A DNA stretch of 64,000 nucleotides from Actinomadura violacea (GTDB lineage Bacteria; Actinomycetota; Actinomycetes; Streptosporangiales; Streptosporangiaceae): NCBI RefSeq assembly GCF_017573465.1, contig NZ_JAGEPF010000004.1:248001-312000 (forward strand), given 5' to 3'. The position numbers and the translations under genes are program-made. Under the pieces are notes generated by a model. The model was not told the DNA's origin. It was given only the letters and a program-made list of their open reading frames with translations, and did no database searches. Positions 16,257 through 33,887 of the stretch are shown in pieces (the stretch's first letter is position 1; each line of letters starts with the position of its first letter).

Positions 16257-17053
16257 AGGTCCTCCAGGCCGAGGTCGAGGTTCGGGACGTCGATGCCGCC
16301 GTCGACGCGCAGCAGGCCGCCGGTGACGTAGGCGGACGCGGGCGAGGCGAGGTACAGGACGGCCGCGGCGACGTCCTCGGGGTCGCCGATGCGGCCGAGC
16401 GGGGTGCTCTTCTCCATCTGCGTGCGCAGCCCGTCGTCGGTCATCACGATGTCGAGCGCGGACGTGGCGACCGAGCCGACGGCGACCGCGTTGACGCGGA
16501 TCCGCGGCGCGAGGTCGGCGGCGGCGAGCCGGGTGTACTGGGCGAGGGCGGCCTTGGCCGTGCCGTAGGCGAGGTAGCCGCGGCCGGCGACCCGGCCCAT
16601 CACCGAGGAGATGTTGACGACGGCGCCCGGCGCGGACCCGGTGGCGGACTCCAGGATGTGCGGGACCGCGGCGCGGGTCAGCGCGTGCGCGGTGCTCACA
16701 TTGAACTGGAACGCGTTCTCGAGATACCGGGGCGAGGTGTGCAGGAAGGGGCGCGGGACGGTGCCGCCCATGTTGTTGACGACGATGTCGAGGCGCCCGA
16801 GGCCCTCGACGGCGCGGGCGGCGAGGCCGGCCGCCGCGTCCGGCTCGCTCAGGTCGGCCGGGACGACGAGCGCGCGCCGGCCGGCCGCCTCGATCTCCGC
16901 GGCGACCTTGCGCAGCTGCTCCTCGGTGCGGGCGGAGACCACCACGTCGGCGCCCGCCTGGGCGAGCGCGACCGCGGTCGCCGCGCCGATCCCCCGGCCC
17001 GCGCCGGTCACCACCGCGACCCTGCCCTCGATTCGGAACCGGTCCTGGATCAC
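16253..17053 (-). CDS. Short-chain dehydrogenase/reductase (SDR)
   Basis: This is a classical SDR of 266 residues. The cofactor motif is TGAGRGIG, the NNMGG segment is present, Ser precedes the active-site pair YGTAK, and the C-terminus has [12 protein letters not shown] 17053 ([17 protein letters not shown]) is preferred because GGAGG lies about 8 nt upstream. The next in-frame GTG, 17062, directly abuts that GGAGG. A promoter with a KstR-type box lies just upstream, which suggests a role in sterol or related lipid catabolism. The reaction itself cannot be read from sequence. Confidence 0.87.
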   Translation of the reverse strand: MIQDRFRIEGRVAVVTGAGRGIGAATAVALAQAGADVVVSARTEEQLRKVAAEIEAAGRRALVVPADLSEPDAAAGLAARAVEGLGRLDIVVNNMGGTVPRPFLHTSPRYLENAFQFNVSTAHALTRAAVPHILESATGSAPGAVVNISSVMGRVAGRGYLAYGTAKAALAQYTRLAAADLAPRIRVNAVAVGSVATSALDIVMTDDGLRTQMEKSTPLGRIGDPEDVAAAVLYLASPASAYVTGGLLRVDGGIDVPNLDLGLEDL

Positions 17054-17087
17054 CGGCGTCACCTCCGGTCGCTCGCCCGTGCCCGCT

Positions 17088-17117
17088 AGCCTAGACAGAA
17101 ACTAGAACCTGTTTCAA
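17088..17117 (-). promoter_or_regulatory. SDR operon promoter with KstR-type operator
   Basis: On the minus strand a -35 TTGAAA (17112-17117) and a -10 TAGGCT (17088-17093) are separated by 18 bp. Across the -35 and spacer lies TAGAACCTGTTTCA (17103-17116, plus strand), which matches the mycobacterial KstR consensus TNNAACNNGTTNNA at every fixed position. A repressor bound there would block the promoter. Confidence 0.65.
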
Positions 17118-17139
17118 TACACTGGGCGGGGCGGTGCGC

Positions 17140-18093
17140 TCACGCGAGCAGGTCGGTCTCCCGGCCCGTCCCGGCCGCGCGGGCCGCCCGGTAGGCCGTC
17201 CAGCTCAGCGCGAGGTCCTGCCAGGGCAGGCCGACCGGCGCGTACACCGTCACCTCGCCGTCCTTCACCCGGCCCGGCACCTCACCGAGCAGCAGGTCGC
17301 GCAGCGTCCCGGCGGCGTGCTTGACGTCCAGGCCGGCGCCCGCGAGCACGCCCATCTCGACCGCGAGCGGCACGTCGTCCACGACGACGCGGGCGCCCTC
17401 CAGCAGGTCGGCGCCCAGCTCGGCCTTGCCGGGCTCGTCCGCGCCGAGCGAGGTGACGTGGGTGCCCGGCGCGACGTCGGCGGCGTGCAGCAGCGGGCGG
17501 CGCGCCCACGTCGCGACGACGGCGATCCCGGCGTCCCGCACCGCGGCCCGCGGGTCGGCGGCCACCGAAGCCTCGATCCCCAGCCGGCCGCCGTGCCGCT
17601 CGGCGAACGCCGCGGCGCGGCCGGCGTCCAGGTCGCAGACGGTCAGCCCGCGCACCGGCCGCAGCTCCGCCAGGCCCCGCAGCACCAGCTCCGCCTGCGC
17701 GCCCGCGCCGATCACCGCGACGGTGTCGGCCGCGGAACGGGCCAGCGCGTGCGTGCCCAGCGCGGCGGCGAGGCCCGTGCGCCAGGCGGTGACGGTGGCC
17801 GAGTCCAGCAGCGCGAGCAGCTCGCCTGTGCCGAGGTCGTGCAGGCACACGACGCCGCGCAGCGCGGGCCGCGACCCGGGGAACTTGGCGTTCACCTTGA
17901 CCGTGTAGGCGGGGATCCCCTCCACCACGCCGGGCAGCAGCGCCGTGGCGGTGCCCTGGCCGGGCAGCTTCGCCACGACGCGCCGCGCGACGGTGCCGTC
18001 CTGCGCCGCGGTGAAACCGCGGCGCAGCGCGTCGAGGCACTCGGCGGGGACGAGCAGCGATTCCAGTTCGGAACGGGACAGAAGCAAGGTCAC
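17140..18093 (-). CDS. Ornithine cyclodeaminase / mu-crystallin family protein
   Basis: The protein has 317 residues. The family core is visible: KFPGSRPALRG, ALLDSATVTAWRTGLAAALG, and the NAD-binding segment AVIGAGAQAELVLRGL. Members include cyclodeaminases, alanine dehydrogenases and ketimine reductases. This one is clearly different from the SbnB-like paralogue at 46735, so it should not be assumed to make diaminopropionate. It has a GTG start, is on the same strand as the SDR operon and lies upstream of that operon's own promoter. Confidence 0.8.
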   Translation of the reverse strand: MTLLLSRSELESLLVPAECLDALRRGFTAAQDGTVARRVVAKLPGQGTATALLPGVVEGIPAYTVKVNAKFPGSRPALRGVVCLHDLGTGELLALLDSATVTAWRTGLAAALGTHALARSAADTVAVIGAGAQAELVLRGLAELRPVRGLTVCDLDAGRAAAFAERHGGRLGIEASVAADPRAAVRDAGIAVVATWARRPLLHAADVAPGTHVTSLGADEPGKAELGADLLEGARVVVDDVPLAVEMGVLAGAGLDVKHAAGTLRDLLLGEVPGRVKDGEVTVYAPVGLPWQDLALSWTAYRAARAAGTGRETDLLA

Positions 18094-18151
18094 CGGACCA
18101 TTCTCCCGTTCCCGCCCTCGGGTGTCACGCTCGTCCCAGGCGTCCCGCCGG

Positions 18152-19144
18152 TCACTCCGGACGGCGGTGCGCCGCGGTCAGCTCGTCCCATCCGGCCAGC
18201 CAGTCGTTGCCCTGGCCGTCGACGAACGAGCCGGGCGGCGGCGTCACGCCGTGTGCGCGCAGCCACTCCCCCGGGCGGCGCATCCCGGGCCGGACGCTGC
18301 CGTCGCTCGGCATGAGCTGCGGCGGGATCGGCCCCGGCATCGCCAGCGGGGCGTGCGCCTCGCTCGCCACCTCGGCCTGGTCCTTCTCCTCGGCCATCCC
18401 GATCGGGCCCTCGCGGCGCGCGTTGAAGAACTGGTTGACCGCCGGGTGCGTGCTGGACAGCACCATCTCGCGCGGGCCGAACATCACCAGCCCGCGCCGG
18501 AACAGCAGGCCGAGGTTGTCCGGCAGCACCCGGGCGGTGCCGATGTCGTGCGTGACGATCAGGAACGTCGCGCCCATCTCGGCGTTGAGGTCGACGAACA
18601 GCTGGTTCAGGTAGGCGGTGCGGACCGGGTCGAGCCCGGAGTCCGGCTCGTCGGCGAGGATGATGTCGGGGTCGAGGACCAGCGCGCGGGCCAGCCCGGC
18701 GCGCTTCTTCATGCCGCCGGAGATCTCCCCGGGCAGCTTCTGCTCGGAGCCGGTGAGCCCCACCATCTCCATCTTCTCCAACACGATCCGGCGGATCTCC
18801 GACTCGCCCTTCTTCGTGTGCTCGCGCAGCGGGAACGCGATGTTGTCGAAGATGTTCATCGAACCGAACAGGGCGCCGTCCTGGAAGAGCACGCCGAAGT
18901 GGCGGCGCATCTCGTAGAGCCGGCCCTCGGCGAGCCGGGGGACGTCGCCGCCGCCGACGTAGACGTGGCCGCGGTCGGGGCGCAGCAGCCCGACGAGGTT
19001 CTTCAGGAACACCGACTTGCCGGTGCCGGACGGCCCGAGCAGCGCGGAGATCTCGCCCGCCGGGACGGTGAGCGACACGTCCTCCCAGATGACCTGCCGC
19101 CCGAACGACTTCTTCAGCCCTTCCACCCGGATCTCGACTCCCAT
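18152..19144 (-). CDS. ABC transporter ATP-binding protein, MlaF/Mkl (Mce-associated) type
   Basis: The protein has 330 residues. Walker A is GPSGTGKS (37-44), the signature is ISGGMKKRAG (141-150), and Walker B is IILADEP (161-167). The extended C-terminal tail (about 85 residues after the ATPase core) and sequence style match the Mkl ATPase that energises Mce lipid importers. No permease (YrbE) or Mce subunit is adjacent, and orphan Mkl genes are normal in actinobacteria. ATG 19144 is preferred, with GGGAG about 6 nt upstream; GTG 19150 is an alternative. Confidence 0.87.
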   Translation of the reverse strand: MGVEIRVEGLKKSFGRQVIWEDVSLTVPAGEISALLGPSGTGKSVFLKNLVGLLRPDRGHVYVGGGDVPRLAEGRLYEMRRHFGVLFQDGALFGSMNIFDNIAFPLREHTKKGESEIRRIVLEKMEMVGLTGSEQKLPGEISGGMKKRAGLARALVLDPDIILADEPDSGLDPVRTAYLNQLFVDLNAEMGATFLIVTHDIGTARVLPDNLGLLFRRGLVMFGPREMVLSSTHPAVNQFFNARREGPIGMAEEKDQAEVASEAHAPLAMPGPIPPQLMPSDGSVRPGMRRPGEWLRAHGVTPPPGSFVDGQGNDWLAGWDELTAAHRRPE

Positions 19145-19467
19145 GGGCACTCCCGTGCCGGGGAACCGGGGGCGGGGGGATCCGCGTCATATGTCCGGTC
19201 CCCCGTCGCCTCGACCCTACGACGCGCAGCCGCGCGCCGGGAGGCCCATTGGACGCCGCGGCCGGGCCCGCCGCCCGGCCGCCGGATCCGCGCGCCCGGC
19301 GGGAGGGCCGCCGCCCCGCCCGCGACCGGGCGCGCGCACCCATGGTGACAAGACGATCACCGGCACTTAGGCACTTTCTTCCCTTTCGTCCCGGATGACG
19401 CTTCTTCCACGATGTGCGGGACCTCCGGCGCACCACACGGGTGCGCCCAATCCCCCCTGGAGGCACA
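19145..19467. other. Divergent intergenic region between the ATPase and the S1 protease
   Basis: This is 323 bp with no convincing gene. Bases 19250-19340 are extremely GC-rich with GGCCGGGC/GCCCGGC self-complementary patches. The AT-richer part at 19341-19420 is the best place for the protease promoter (TGACA, then TTAGGCA 17 bp on, is only a weak match). Confidence 0.4.
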
Positions 19468-20535
19468 GTGAAGATCCGTCACGCACGCATCGGCGGCGCC
19501 GTCACCCTGACGGCGACCGGGCTGCTGGCGACCGCCCTGGCCGGCGTCCCCGCCGCGCACGCGGCGTCCCCGACCGCCCCGTCCACCGCATCGGCCGCGG
19601 CCGGGCGGAGCGCGGTGGCCGCGGCGCTCGCCCAGCGGCTCGGCGCGCACACCGCCGGCTCCTACCTGAAGGGAGACCGACTCGTCGTCACGGTGACCGA
19701 CGCCGCGTCCGCGCGGGCCGTCCGCGCCGCCGGCGCCGTCCCGCAGACCGTCGCCCGCAGCGGCGCCGACCTGAAGAAGGTCATGGCCGCGCTCAAGCGC
19801 GACGCGACCGTCCCCGGCACCGCCTGGGCCGCCGACCCCGCCACCGACCAGGTCGTCCTCACCATGGACGGCACCGTCAAGGGCTCCGCGCTCAAGAAGG
19901 TGAAGGCCGCCGCCGCCCGGCAGGGCACGGCCGTCCGCACCGAGCGCGTCGCCGGGGCGTTCCGCACGTTCACCCGCGGCGGCGAGGCCATCTACACCAG
20001 CGGCGCCCGGTGCTCGCTCGGCTTCAACGTCCGCAGCGGCAGCACGTACTACTTCCTCACCGCCGGGCACTGCACCAACATCGGCACGACCTGGACCGAC
20101 TCGTCCGGCCGCACCCTCGGCCGCACCGTCCGCAGCGTGTTCCCCGGGCACGACTACGGGCTCGTCCAGTACAGCTCCACCCCCGCCGACACCCAGGGCT
20201 CCGTCAGCCTCTACGGCAGCGGCACCCGCGACATCACCGGCGCCGCCAACGCCGCGGTCGGCCAGACCGTGTACCGCAGCGGCAGCACCACCGGCCTGCA
20301 CAGCGGCCGCGTCACCGCGCTCAACCAGACGGTGAACTACCAGGAGGGCAGCGTCAGCGGCCTGATCCGCACCACGGTGTGCGCCGAGCCGGGCGACAGC
20401 GGCGGCTCGCTGTTCGCCGGGTCGAGCGCGCTCGGGCTCACCTCCGGCGGCAGCGGCGACTGCACGTCCGGCGGCACGACGTTCTTCCAGCCCGTCACCG
20501 CCGCGCTGAGCGCCTTCGGCGTCTCGATCTACTAG
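19468..20535 (+). CDS. Secreted S1-family serine protease with pro-domain (streptogrisin/alpha-lytic type)
   Basis: The protein has 355 residues. A Sec signal peptide covers about residues 1-32 and ends near AHA/A. An alpha-lytic-type pro-region follows to about residue 171, and the mature chymotrypsin-fold enzyme starts near [12 protein letters not shown]. The catalytic triad is His201 (TAGHC), Asp229 (GHDYGLVQY) and Ser311 (GDSGGS). Cysteine pairs at RC/HC and VC/DC fit the usual disulfides. It is an extracellular endopeptidase, folded with help from its pro-region and then cleaved. GTG 19468 has CTGGAGG 5-7 nt upstream. Confidence 0.93.
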   Translation: MKIRHARIGGAVTLTATGLLATALAGVPAAHAASPTAPSTASAAAGRSAVAAALAQRLGAHTAGSYLKGDRLVVTVTDAASARAVRAAGAVPQTVARSGADLKKVMAALKRDATVPGTAWAADPATDQVVLTMDGTVKGSALKKVKAAAARQGTAVRTERVAGAFRTFTRGGEAIYTSGARCSLGFNVRSGSTYYFLTAGHCTNIGTTWTDSSGRTLGRTVRSVFPGHDYGLVQYSSTPADTQGSVSLYGSGTRDITGAANAAVGQTVYRSGSTTGLHSGRVTALNQTVNYQEGSVSGLIRTTVCAEPGDSGGSLFAGSSALGLTSGGSGDCTSGGTTFFQPVTAALSAFGVSIY

Positions 20536-20596
20536 CCGGCCACGGCGCCCCGCAGAAGCTCCCAGTCGGCCGGTAGCCGTACCGAACACCGTTCAC

Positions 20597-20646
20597 TTGC
20601 GGCGTGTCGTCCTCATGGGGCGCCCCATGAGGACGACACGCCGCAA
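20597..20646. terminator. Perfect 50-bp palindrome between convergent genes (copy 1)
   Basis: Two 25-nt arms (20597-20621 and 20622-20646) are exact reverse complements with no spacer. The outer part of the arm together with the preceding AC is ACTTGCGGCGTGTCGTCCT, also found in the palindrome at 57241-57300. It lies between the stop of the S1 protease (+) and the stop of the thioesterase (-), so it could terminate both transcripts. Confidence 0.75.
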
Positions 20647-20653
20647 CTCGACG

Positions 20654-21385
20654 TCAGGCGGGGACTTCGAGGGTGCGGTGGATCTCGGCGATGACCTCGG
20701 GCCGCCGGTCGGTCAGGTAGAAGTGGCCGCCGGGCAGCACCCGCAGGGCGAAGCGCCCGCCGGTGACCTCCGCCCAGCCCTTGGCCTGCGGCTCGGTCAC
20801 GTGCGCGTCGGCGTCCCCGATGATCGCGGTGACCGGGACGGTCAGCCGCGTCCCGCCGCGGTGCTCGTAGGACTCGATCAGCGCGAAGTCGTTGCGCACG
20901 TACGGCAGGACCAGCTCGCGCAGCTCCGGGTCCTGCAGCGCCTCGGCGTCGGTGCCGCCGAGCTCCACCATCGCCTCGACCACGCCGTCGTCGTCGCGGT
21001 CAGCGATCCGCTCGTCGCCGCGGTCGTGCGGGGGGCGCGCGCCGGAGACGAAGACGTGCACCGGCGGGGTGCCGCGCTCCTGCAGCAGCCGCGCCACCTC
21101 GTAGGCCAGCACGGCGCCCATGCTGTGCCCGAACAGCGCCGCCGGACGGTCCATCAGCGGCGCCATCGCGCCGGCGATCAGCCGGGCGAGCTGGTGCGGG
21201 TCGGTGACGAACGCGTCCGCCATCCGGTCCGCGCGGCCCGGGTACTGGACGGCCTGCACCTCGACGGCCGGGCTGACCGCCTTCGCCCACGGCCGGTAGA
21301 ACACCGCCGACCCGCCCGCGTGCGGCAGGCAGAACAGCCGCATCGACGCCCACGGCCGGGTCTGCGGGCAGCGGAACCAGCTCAC
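20654..21385 (-). CDS. Type II thioesterase (NRPS editing)
   Basis: This is an alpha/beta hydrolase of 243 residues. It has the type II TE signature LFCLPHAGGSAVFYRPW, nucleophile Ser in GHSMGAVLAYE, and histidine in LPGGHFYL. These enzymes remove wrongly loaded or stalled acyl groups from carrier domains. GTG 21385 overlaps the stop of the GNAT gene (GTGA), making it the last gene of the NRPS transcript before the palindromic terminator. Confidence 0.9.
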   Translation of the reverse strand: MSWFRCPQTRPWASMRLFCLPHAGGSAVFYRPWAKAVSPAVEVQAVQYPGRADRMADAFVTDPHQLARLIAGAMAPLMDRPAALFGHSMGAVLAYEVARLLQERGTPPVHVFVSGARPPHDRGDERIADRDDDGVVEAMVELGGTDAEALQDPELRELVLPYVRNDFALIESYEHRGGTRLTVPVTAIIGDADAHVTEPQAKGWAEVTGGRFALRVLPGGHFYLTDRRPEVIAEIHRTLEVPA

Positions 21386-22029
21386 GTGATCAGCTCCTCC
21401 TCCTGGTACCGGCCGGACTCCGCGCGCGGGTCGTGCGGCAGCGGCCACGGCGCGACCCGCGGGTCCGGGACCAGCTTGGCAGCGGTCGTCTCCGCCGCCA
21501 CCTTGAAGCCGCGGCGCCGGTAGTTGGCCATCGCGTTCGGATGATCGAGGGTGCTGGTGCGCAGCCACACGCGCGACGCGGCGCCGCTCCCGCGGGCCCA
21601 CAGCACGCCGCGCTGCCACGCCCGCCGCGCGCACTGCTCGACCAGGTAGCCGCCGTAGCCGCGGCCGACGAACGCGGGGGTCAGCCCGACGAGGTGGATC
21701 TCGGTGTCGCCGCCCGGCTGGGCCTCCAACTCGAAGAACCCGGCGATCGTCCCCTCGGCCATCACCAGCCAGGTGGACAGCTCGGGGCGCTCCACCCAGG
21801 CCCGCCAGTCGGCGTGCGTCCACGGGAAGCGGTCCGTCCAGCAGACGCGGGCGCCGACCATCGCGTACAGAGCCCGGCTGACGTCCGCGGACGGCACCCC
21901 GGCCAGGGTGAAGGTCATCTCGACGCCGGGCAGCGGCGCGGGCCGCAGGTCGGCGGCGTCGAGCATCTCCATCGCCCACTCGGTGACCGCGGGGATCTCC
22001 AGGGCGCGCCCCGCCGCCGGGTCACTCAC
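21382..22029 (-). CDS. GNAT-family N-acetyltransferase
   Basis: The protein has 215 residues. The acetyl-CoA loop region appears as [24 protein letters not shown], and [19 protein letters not shown] is a typical GNAT C-terminal segment. It lies between MbtH and the type II thioesterase in the NRPS operon, overlapping both. It could acylate the product (for example a free amine of Dap) or confer self-protection by acetylation. Neither can be decided from sequence. Confidence 0.85.
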   Translation of the reverse strand: MSDPAAGRALEIPAVTEWAMEMLDAADLRPAPLPGVEMTFTLAGVPSADVSRALYAMVGARVCWTDRFPWTHADWRAWVERPELSTWLVMAEGTIAGFFELEAQPGGDTEIHLVGLTPAFVGRGYGGYLVEQCARRAWQRGVLWARGSGAASRVWLRTSTLDHPNAMANYRRRGFKVAAETTAAKLVPDPRVAPWPLPHDPRAESGRYQEEELIT

Positions 22030-22231
22030 CCATGGCCTCGACGAGGCTCTTCGGCCGCATGTCGGTCCAGTTCTCCTCGATGTACTCCAGGCAGGCCTGC
22101 CGGGTGTCCTCGGCCTTGGCGACCGTCCACCCGGCGGGGACCTCGGCGAACGACGGCCACAGCGAGTGCTGGCCCTCGTCGTTGACGAGGACGACGTACG
22201 TGCCGTCGGCGTCCTCGAAGGGGTTCGTCAT
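22022..22231 (-). CDS. MbtH-like protein
   Basis: The protein has 69 residues with the family hallmarks [33 protein letters not shown] and [11 protein letters not shown]. MbtH proteins bind adenylation domains and make many of them soluble and active. The ATG has AAGGGA 6 nt upstream. It overlaps the NRPS stop by 4 bp and the GNAT start by 8 bp, so it is made with the terminal synthetase and could serve the in-line A domains and the split one. Confidence 0.95.
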   Translation of the reverse strand: MTNPFEDADGTYVVLVNDEGQHSLWPSFAEVPAGWTVAKAEDTRQACLEYIEENWTDMRPKSLVEAMGE

Positions 22232-25200
22232 CGCAGTCCCTTTCCAGTTCTTCCCGGTGTCTCGTCGTTGACGTGCAGTTTGTCGAGTTTCGCGGCGAGC
22301 ACGGCGCCCATCTCGGCGGCGGGGCCCGGCTCCAGCAGGAAGTGGTGCTCGACGTCCAGGGGGTAGTCCTCGATCTGCCCCTCGACGAGCGGCCCCCAGT
22401 TGGACGGCCCGGTCGGCGAGTCCGCGGTGCGGCCCTGCAGGGCGGTGAAGAAGACGACGTCGCCGCGGTACCGGCCGGGCCGGTACCGCTCGGCCTGGTG
22501 GAGGCCGTTCTCGTAGTTGCGGTAGACGTTGACGAGGTCGTCCTCGCGGAGGGTGGCGAGGGCGTCGTCGCGTTCGGCGAGCACGGCCATGATCTGGGCC
22601 ATGTCGGGGTTGCCGTCGGCGGCGACCATCTTCGCGTCGATCCCGATGGACTCCAGCAGCTCCGGCAGGATCTCCCGCTTCTCCGACTCGAGGTCCTGGG
22701 TGTGGTAGGCGTCGATGAGCGCGAGCAGCCCGACGCGCTCACCGGCGGCCTGGAGGCGGACGGCCATCTCGTAGGCGATGAGGCCGCCGAGCGACCAGCC
22801 CGCGAGGTGGTAGGGCCCGGACGGCTGCACGCTCCGAATCTGCTCCAGGTAGTCCTGCGCCATCTCCTCGACGGAGCCGGGCAGGTCCGCGCGGGTGAAC
22901 GCGCTGCCCTGCAGCCCGTAGATCGGCTGGTCGGGGCCGAGGTGCCGCTGGAACTGCAGGTAGCTCCAGGCGAGCCCGCCGGCGGGGTGGACGAAGAAGA
23001 CCGGCGGCCGCGTCCCGGTGGTGCGGATCGGCAGCAGCACCTCGAAGCCGAGCAGGTCCTCGGGCTCGCCGGCGCGCAGCAGCGCCTCGACGGTCTGGTG
23101 GGTGAACACGTCGCGGGGCGTCAGCTCGATCCCGGCCTGGCGGGCGCGGATGACGAGCTTCAGCGCGGCGATGCTGTCGCCGCCGAGGTCGAAGAAGCTG
23201 ACGTCGGCGCCGACCCGGTCGAGGCCGAGGACGCCGGCGACGATGCCGCAGAGCGCCTCCTCCTCGGGGGTGGCGGGGTCGCGTCCGGCGGCGGCCTCGG
23301 CGTAGTCGGGGGCGGGCAGGGCGCGCCGGTCGAGCTTGCCGTTCGGGCCGATGGGGAAGGTGTCGAGCCGGACGAACGCGGCGGGCACCATGTACTCCGG
23401 CAGCCGCCCGGCCAGGAACTCCTTGAGGCCGTCGGCCGACGGGGCGATGACGTAGGCGACGATCGTCTTGACGCCCAGGGTGTCCTGGCGGGCGACGACG
23501 GCGGCGTTCGCGACGGCCGGGTGCGCGGTGAGGGCGGCCTCGATCTCGCCGAGCTCGATCCGGAACCCGCGGACCTTCACCTGCTGGTCGGCGCGGTCGA
23601 CGTATTCGAGCGCGCCGTCGGGGCGGTGCCGGACGAGGTCGCCCGTCCGGTACATGCGCGACCCGGGCGGCCCGAACGGGTCGGGGACGAAGCGCTCGCC
23701 CGTCAGGGACGCGCGCCGCAGGTAGCCGCGGCCGACGCCCGGCCCCGCGATGTACGCCTCGCCGACCGTGCCGGGCGGGACGGGCCGCAGCGCCGGGTCG
23801 AGGACGTACAGCGCCCGGTCGTCCATCGGGCGGCCGAGCAGCGCGGACGTCTCGGCGGGGTGGGCGGCCAGCCGGGCCCGCTGCCGGTCGATCGTGGTGT
23901 AGGTGGTCGCCTCGGTGGGGCCGTAGACGTTGCCGACCTCGGTGTCCGGGCAGGCGGCGAGGACCTTGCGGATCGCGGCGGTGGAGCCGGCCTCGCCGCC
24001 GGTGAGCACCTCGCGGAGTCCCGCGAACGCCTGCGGGCGCTCCTCGGCGACCAGGTTGAACAGCGTCGTGGTGAGGAACAGGCCGGTGAGGCCGTGCGCG
24101 CGGACGAGGCCCTCGATCGCCTCGCCGCCGAGGTGGCCGGGCGGCGCGACGACGGTCGCGCCGCCGTGCAGCAGCGGCGTCCAGATCTCGTAGATGTGCG
24201 CGTCGAAGGCGTGCGGTGAGTGGAAGAGGACGCGGTCGTGGGCGCCGCCGCGCAGCTCGCCGTCGGTGGCGAGGCTGACGGCGTCGCGGTGGCGGAGCAT
24301 GACGCCCTTCGGCACGCCGGTGGAGCCGGAGGTGAACAGCACGCAGGCGAGCTGCTCGGGGTGGCATGGGACGTCCGGTGCGGTGGCGGGCTGCGCGGCG
24401 GTGTCCGGGTCGTCGTCGAGGACGAGGACGTGCGCGGGGGTGTCGAGGCCGGCGACGCGGCCGCGCATGGCGGTGTCGACGAGCACGACGGGCGCGGCGA
24501 CCTCGGCGACGGCCCACGCCGTCCGCTCGGGCGGGTAGCCGTGGTGGATCGGCGCGTAGGCGCCGCCCGCCTTCAGGACGGCGAGGGACGCCACGACGAT
24601 GTCCGCAGACCGTTCCAGCAGGACGGCGACGGGCGTCTCGCGGCGGACGCCGAGCCCGATGAGGCGGTGCGCCAGCCGGTTCGCGCGCTCGTCCAGCTCC
24701 GCGTAGGTGAGCGTCTCGCCGCCCGCGACGACGGCCTCAGCGTCCGGGGTCTTCGCGAGCCGATCGGCGAAGCGGCCGGTCACCGTGCCGGGCGCGCGCT
24801 GCGTGCCCGTTCCCTGCCAGGCGCGCAGGACGAGGTCGCGCTCGTCGTCCTCCAGCACGTCGATGCGGCCGAGCGGCAGGTCGGGGCGGTGCGCGACGGA
24901 CTCCAGGACGCGGACGAACCGCCGCATCAGCCGCTGCCCCTCGTCCTCGGTGAACAGGTCGGTGCGGAAGTCCAGCCGCAGCGACAGCCCCCGGCCCGGC
25001 ACGGCGGCGAGGGCCAGCGGGTAGTGGGTGGCGTCGTGGCCGTCGACGTTGTGCAGGGTGAGGCCGCCGAGGTCGGTGCCGGCGGCGTCGGGGTCGAACG
25101 GGTAGTTCTCCAGGACGGTCATCGTGTCGAACAGCGGGCCGGTGCCGGCGAGCCGCTGGACGTCCGACAGCCCGAGGTGGTGGTGCTGCATCAGCGCGGC

Positions 25201-26153
25201 CTGCTCGTCCTGCAGGCGGGTGAGGGCGGCGGCGACGGTGTCGCCGGGGCGGACCCGGACGCGGATCGGCAGCGTGTTGATGAACAGGCCGATCATCTGC
25301 TCGACGCCGGGCAGCTCCGGCGGGCGCCCCGACACGGCGGCGCCGAACACCACGTCCGTGGACCCGGTGAGGCCGCCGAGCAGGGCGCCCCAGCCGAGCT
25401 GGAGCACCGTGTTGAGGGTGACGCCCTGGGCGCGGGCGCGCGCCGACAGCGCCGAGGTGAGGTCCTCGGTGAGCCGGATCCGGACGCGTCCGGGCGCCTG
25501 CGCGCCGGGCTCGCCGGCGCCGGGCGCGACGAACGTCGGCCCGTCGACGCCGTCGAGCGCGCGCCGCCAGGCGTCCTCGGCGGCGACGCGGTCCTGGGCG
25601 GCGATCCACGCGAGGTAGTTCTTGTACGGGGCGACGCGCGGCATGCCGGTGTCGTCGCCCTTGGCCAGGTACAGCGCGAACAGCTCGGTCTGCAGGACGG
25701 GCGTCGACCAGCCGTCCAGCAGGATGTGGTGGTTGGTGAACACCATCCGGTGCAGGCCGTCCGCCAGCCTGATCAGCAGGAAGCGCAGCAGCGGCGGACG
25801 GGCCATGTCGAACGGGCGGGCCCGCTCGGCCTCGGCGAGCTCCCGCGCCCGCGCGTCCCGCTCGGCCTCGGGCAGGCCGGTCAGGTCGGCGTCCTCCCAG
25901 GGCAGCCGGACCTCCCGGTGCACGACCTGGACGGGCGAGCCCTCCTTGCGCTGCCGGAACCCGGCGCGCAGGTTCGCGTGCCGGCGCAGCAGGGTCGCGG
26001 CGGCGGCGCGCAGCGCGCCGGTGTCGAGGGGGCCGCGCAGGTCGAACACGATCTGCGCGGTGTAGACGTCGTGCCCCGAGTCGTACAGGGCGTGGAAGAA
26101 CAGGCCCTGCTGCAACGGGGACAGCGGGAGGATGTCCTCAAGCTGCGACTTGC

Positions 26154-26169
<16 letters not shown>
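22228..26169 (-). CDS. NRPS, terminal module C-A-T-TE (module 6)
   Basis: The protein has 1313 residues. The C domain (about 1-435) begins [21 protein letters not shown], the type that follows an epimerisation domain, and has NHHILLDGW. In the A domain (about 450-950), [12 protein letters not shown] is visible and my by-eye specificity residues are D-A-Y-F-L-G-V-T-Y, closest to branched aliphatic codes such as Val/Ile. The carrier ([15 protein letters not shown]) has Ser about 999. The thioesterase (about 1060-1313) has nucleophile Ser1126 in GWSLGG and releases or cyclises the peptide. Its start overlaps the previous NRPS gene by 16 bp and MbtH follows. Residue prediction is low confidence. 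Confidence 0.93.

Positions 26170-33883
<7,714 letters not shown>

Positions 33884-33887
<4 letters not shown>

Noticed and set aside
17140..18093. A second SbnB for diaminopropionate synthesis
   Set aside because: Same broad fold, but it lacks the SbnB-type HGIKWISSFPGN stretch and is far from SbnA; kept as a generic family member.
20654..21385. A second terminal (type I) thioesterase
   Set aside because: It is a free-standing 243-aa protein with the type II signature, while the C-terminal TE of the module 6 protein serves for release.
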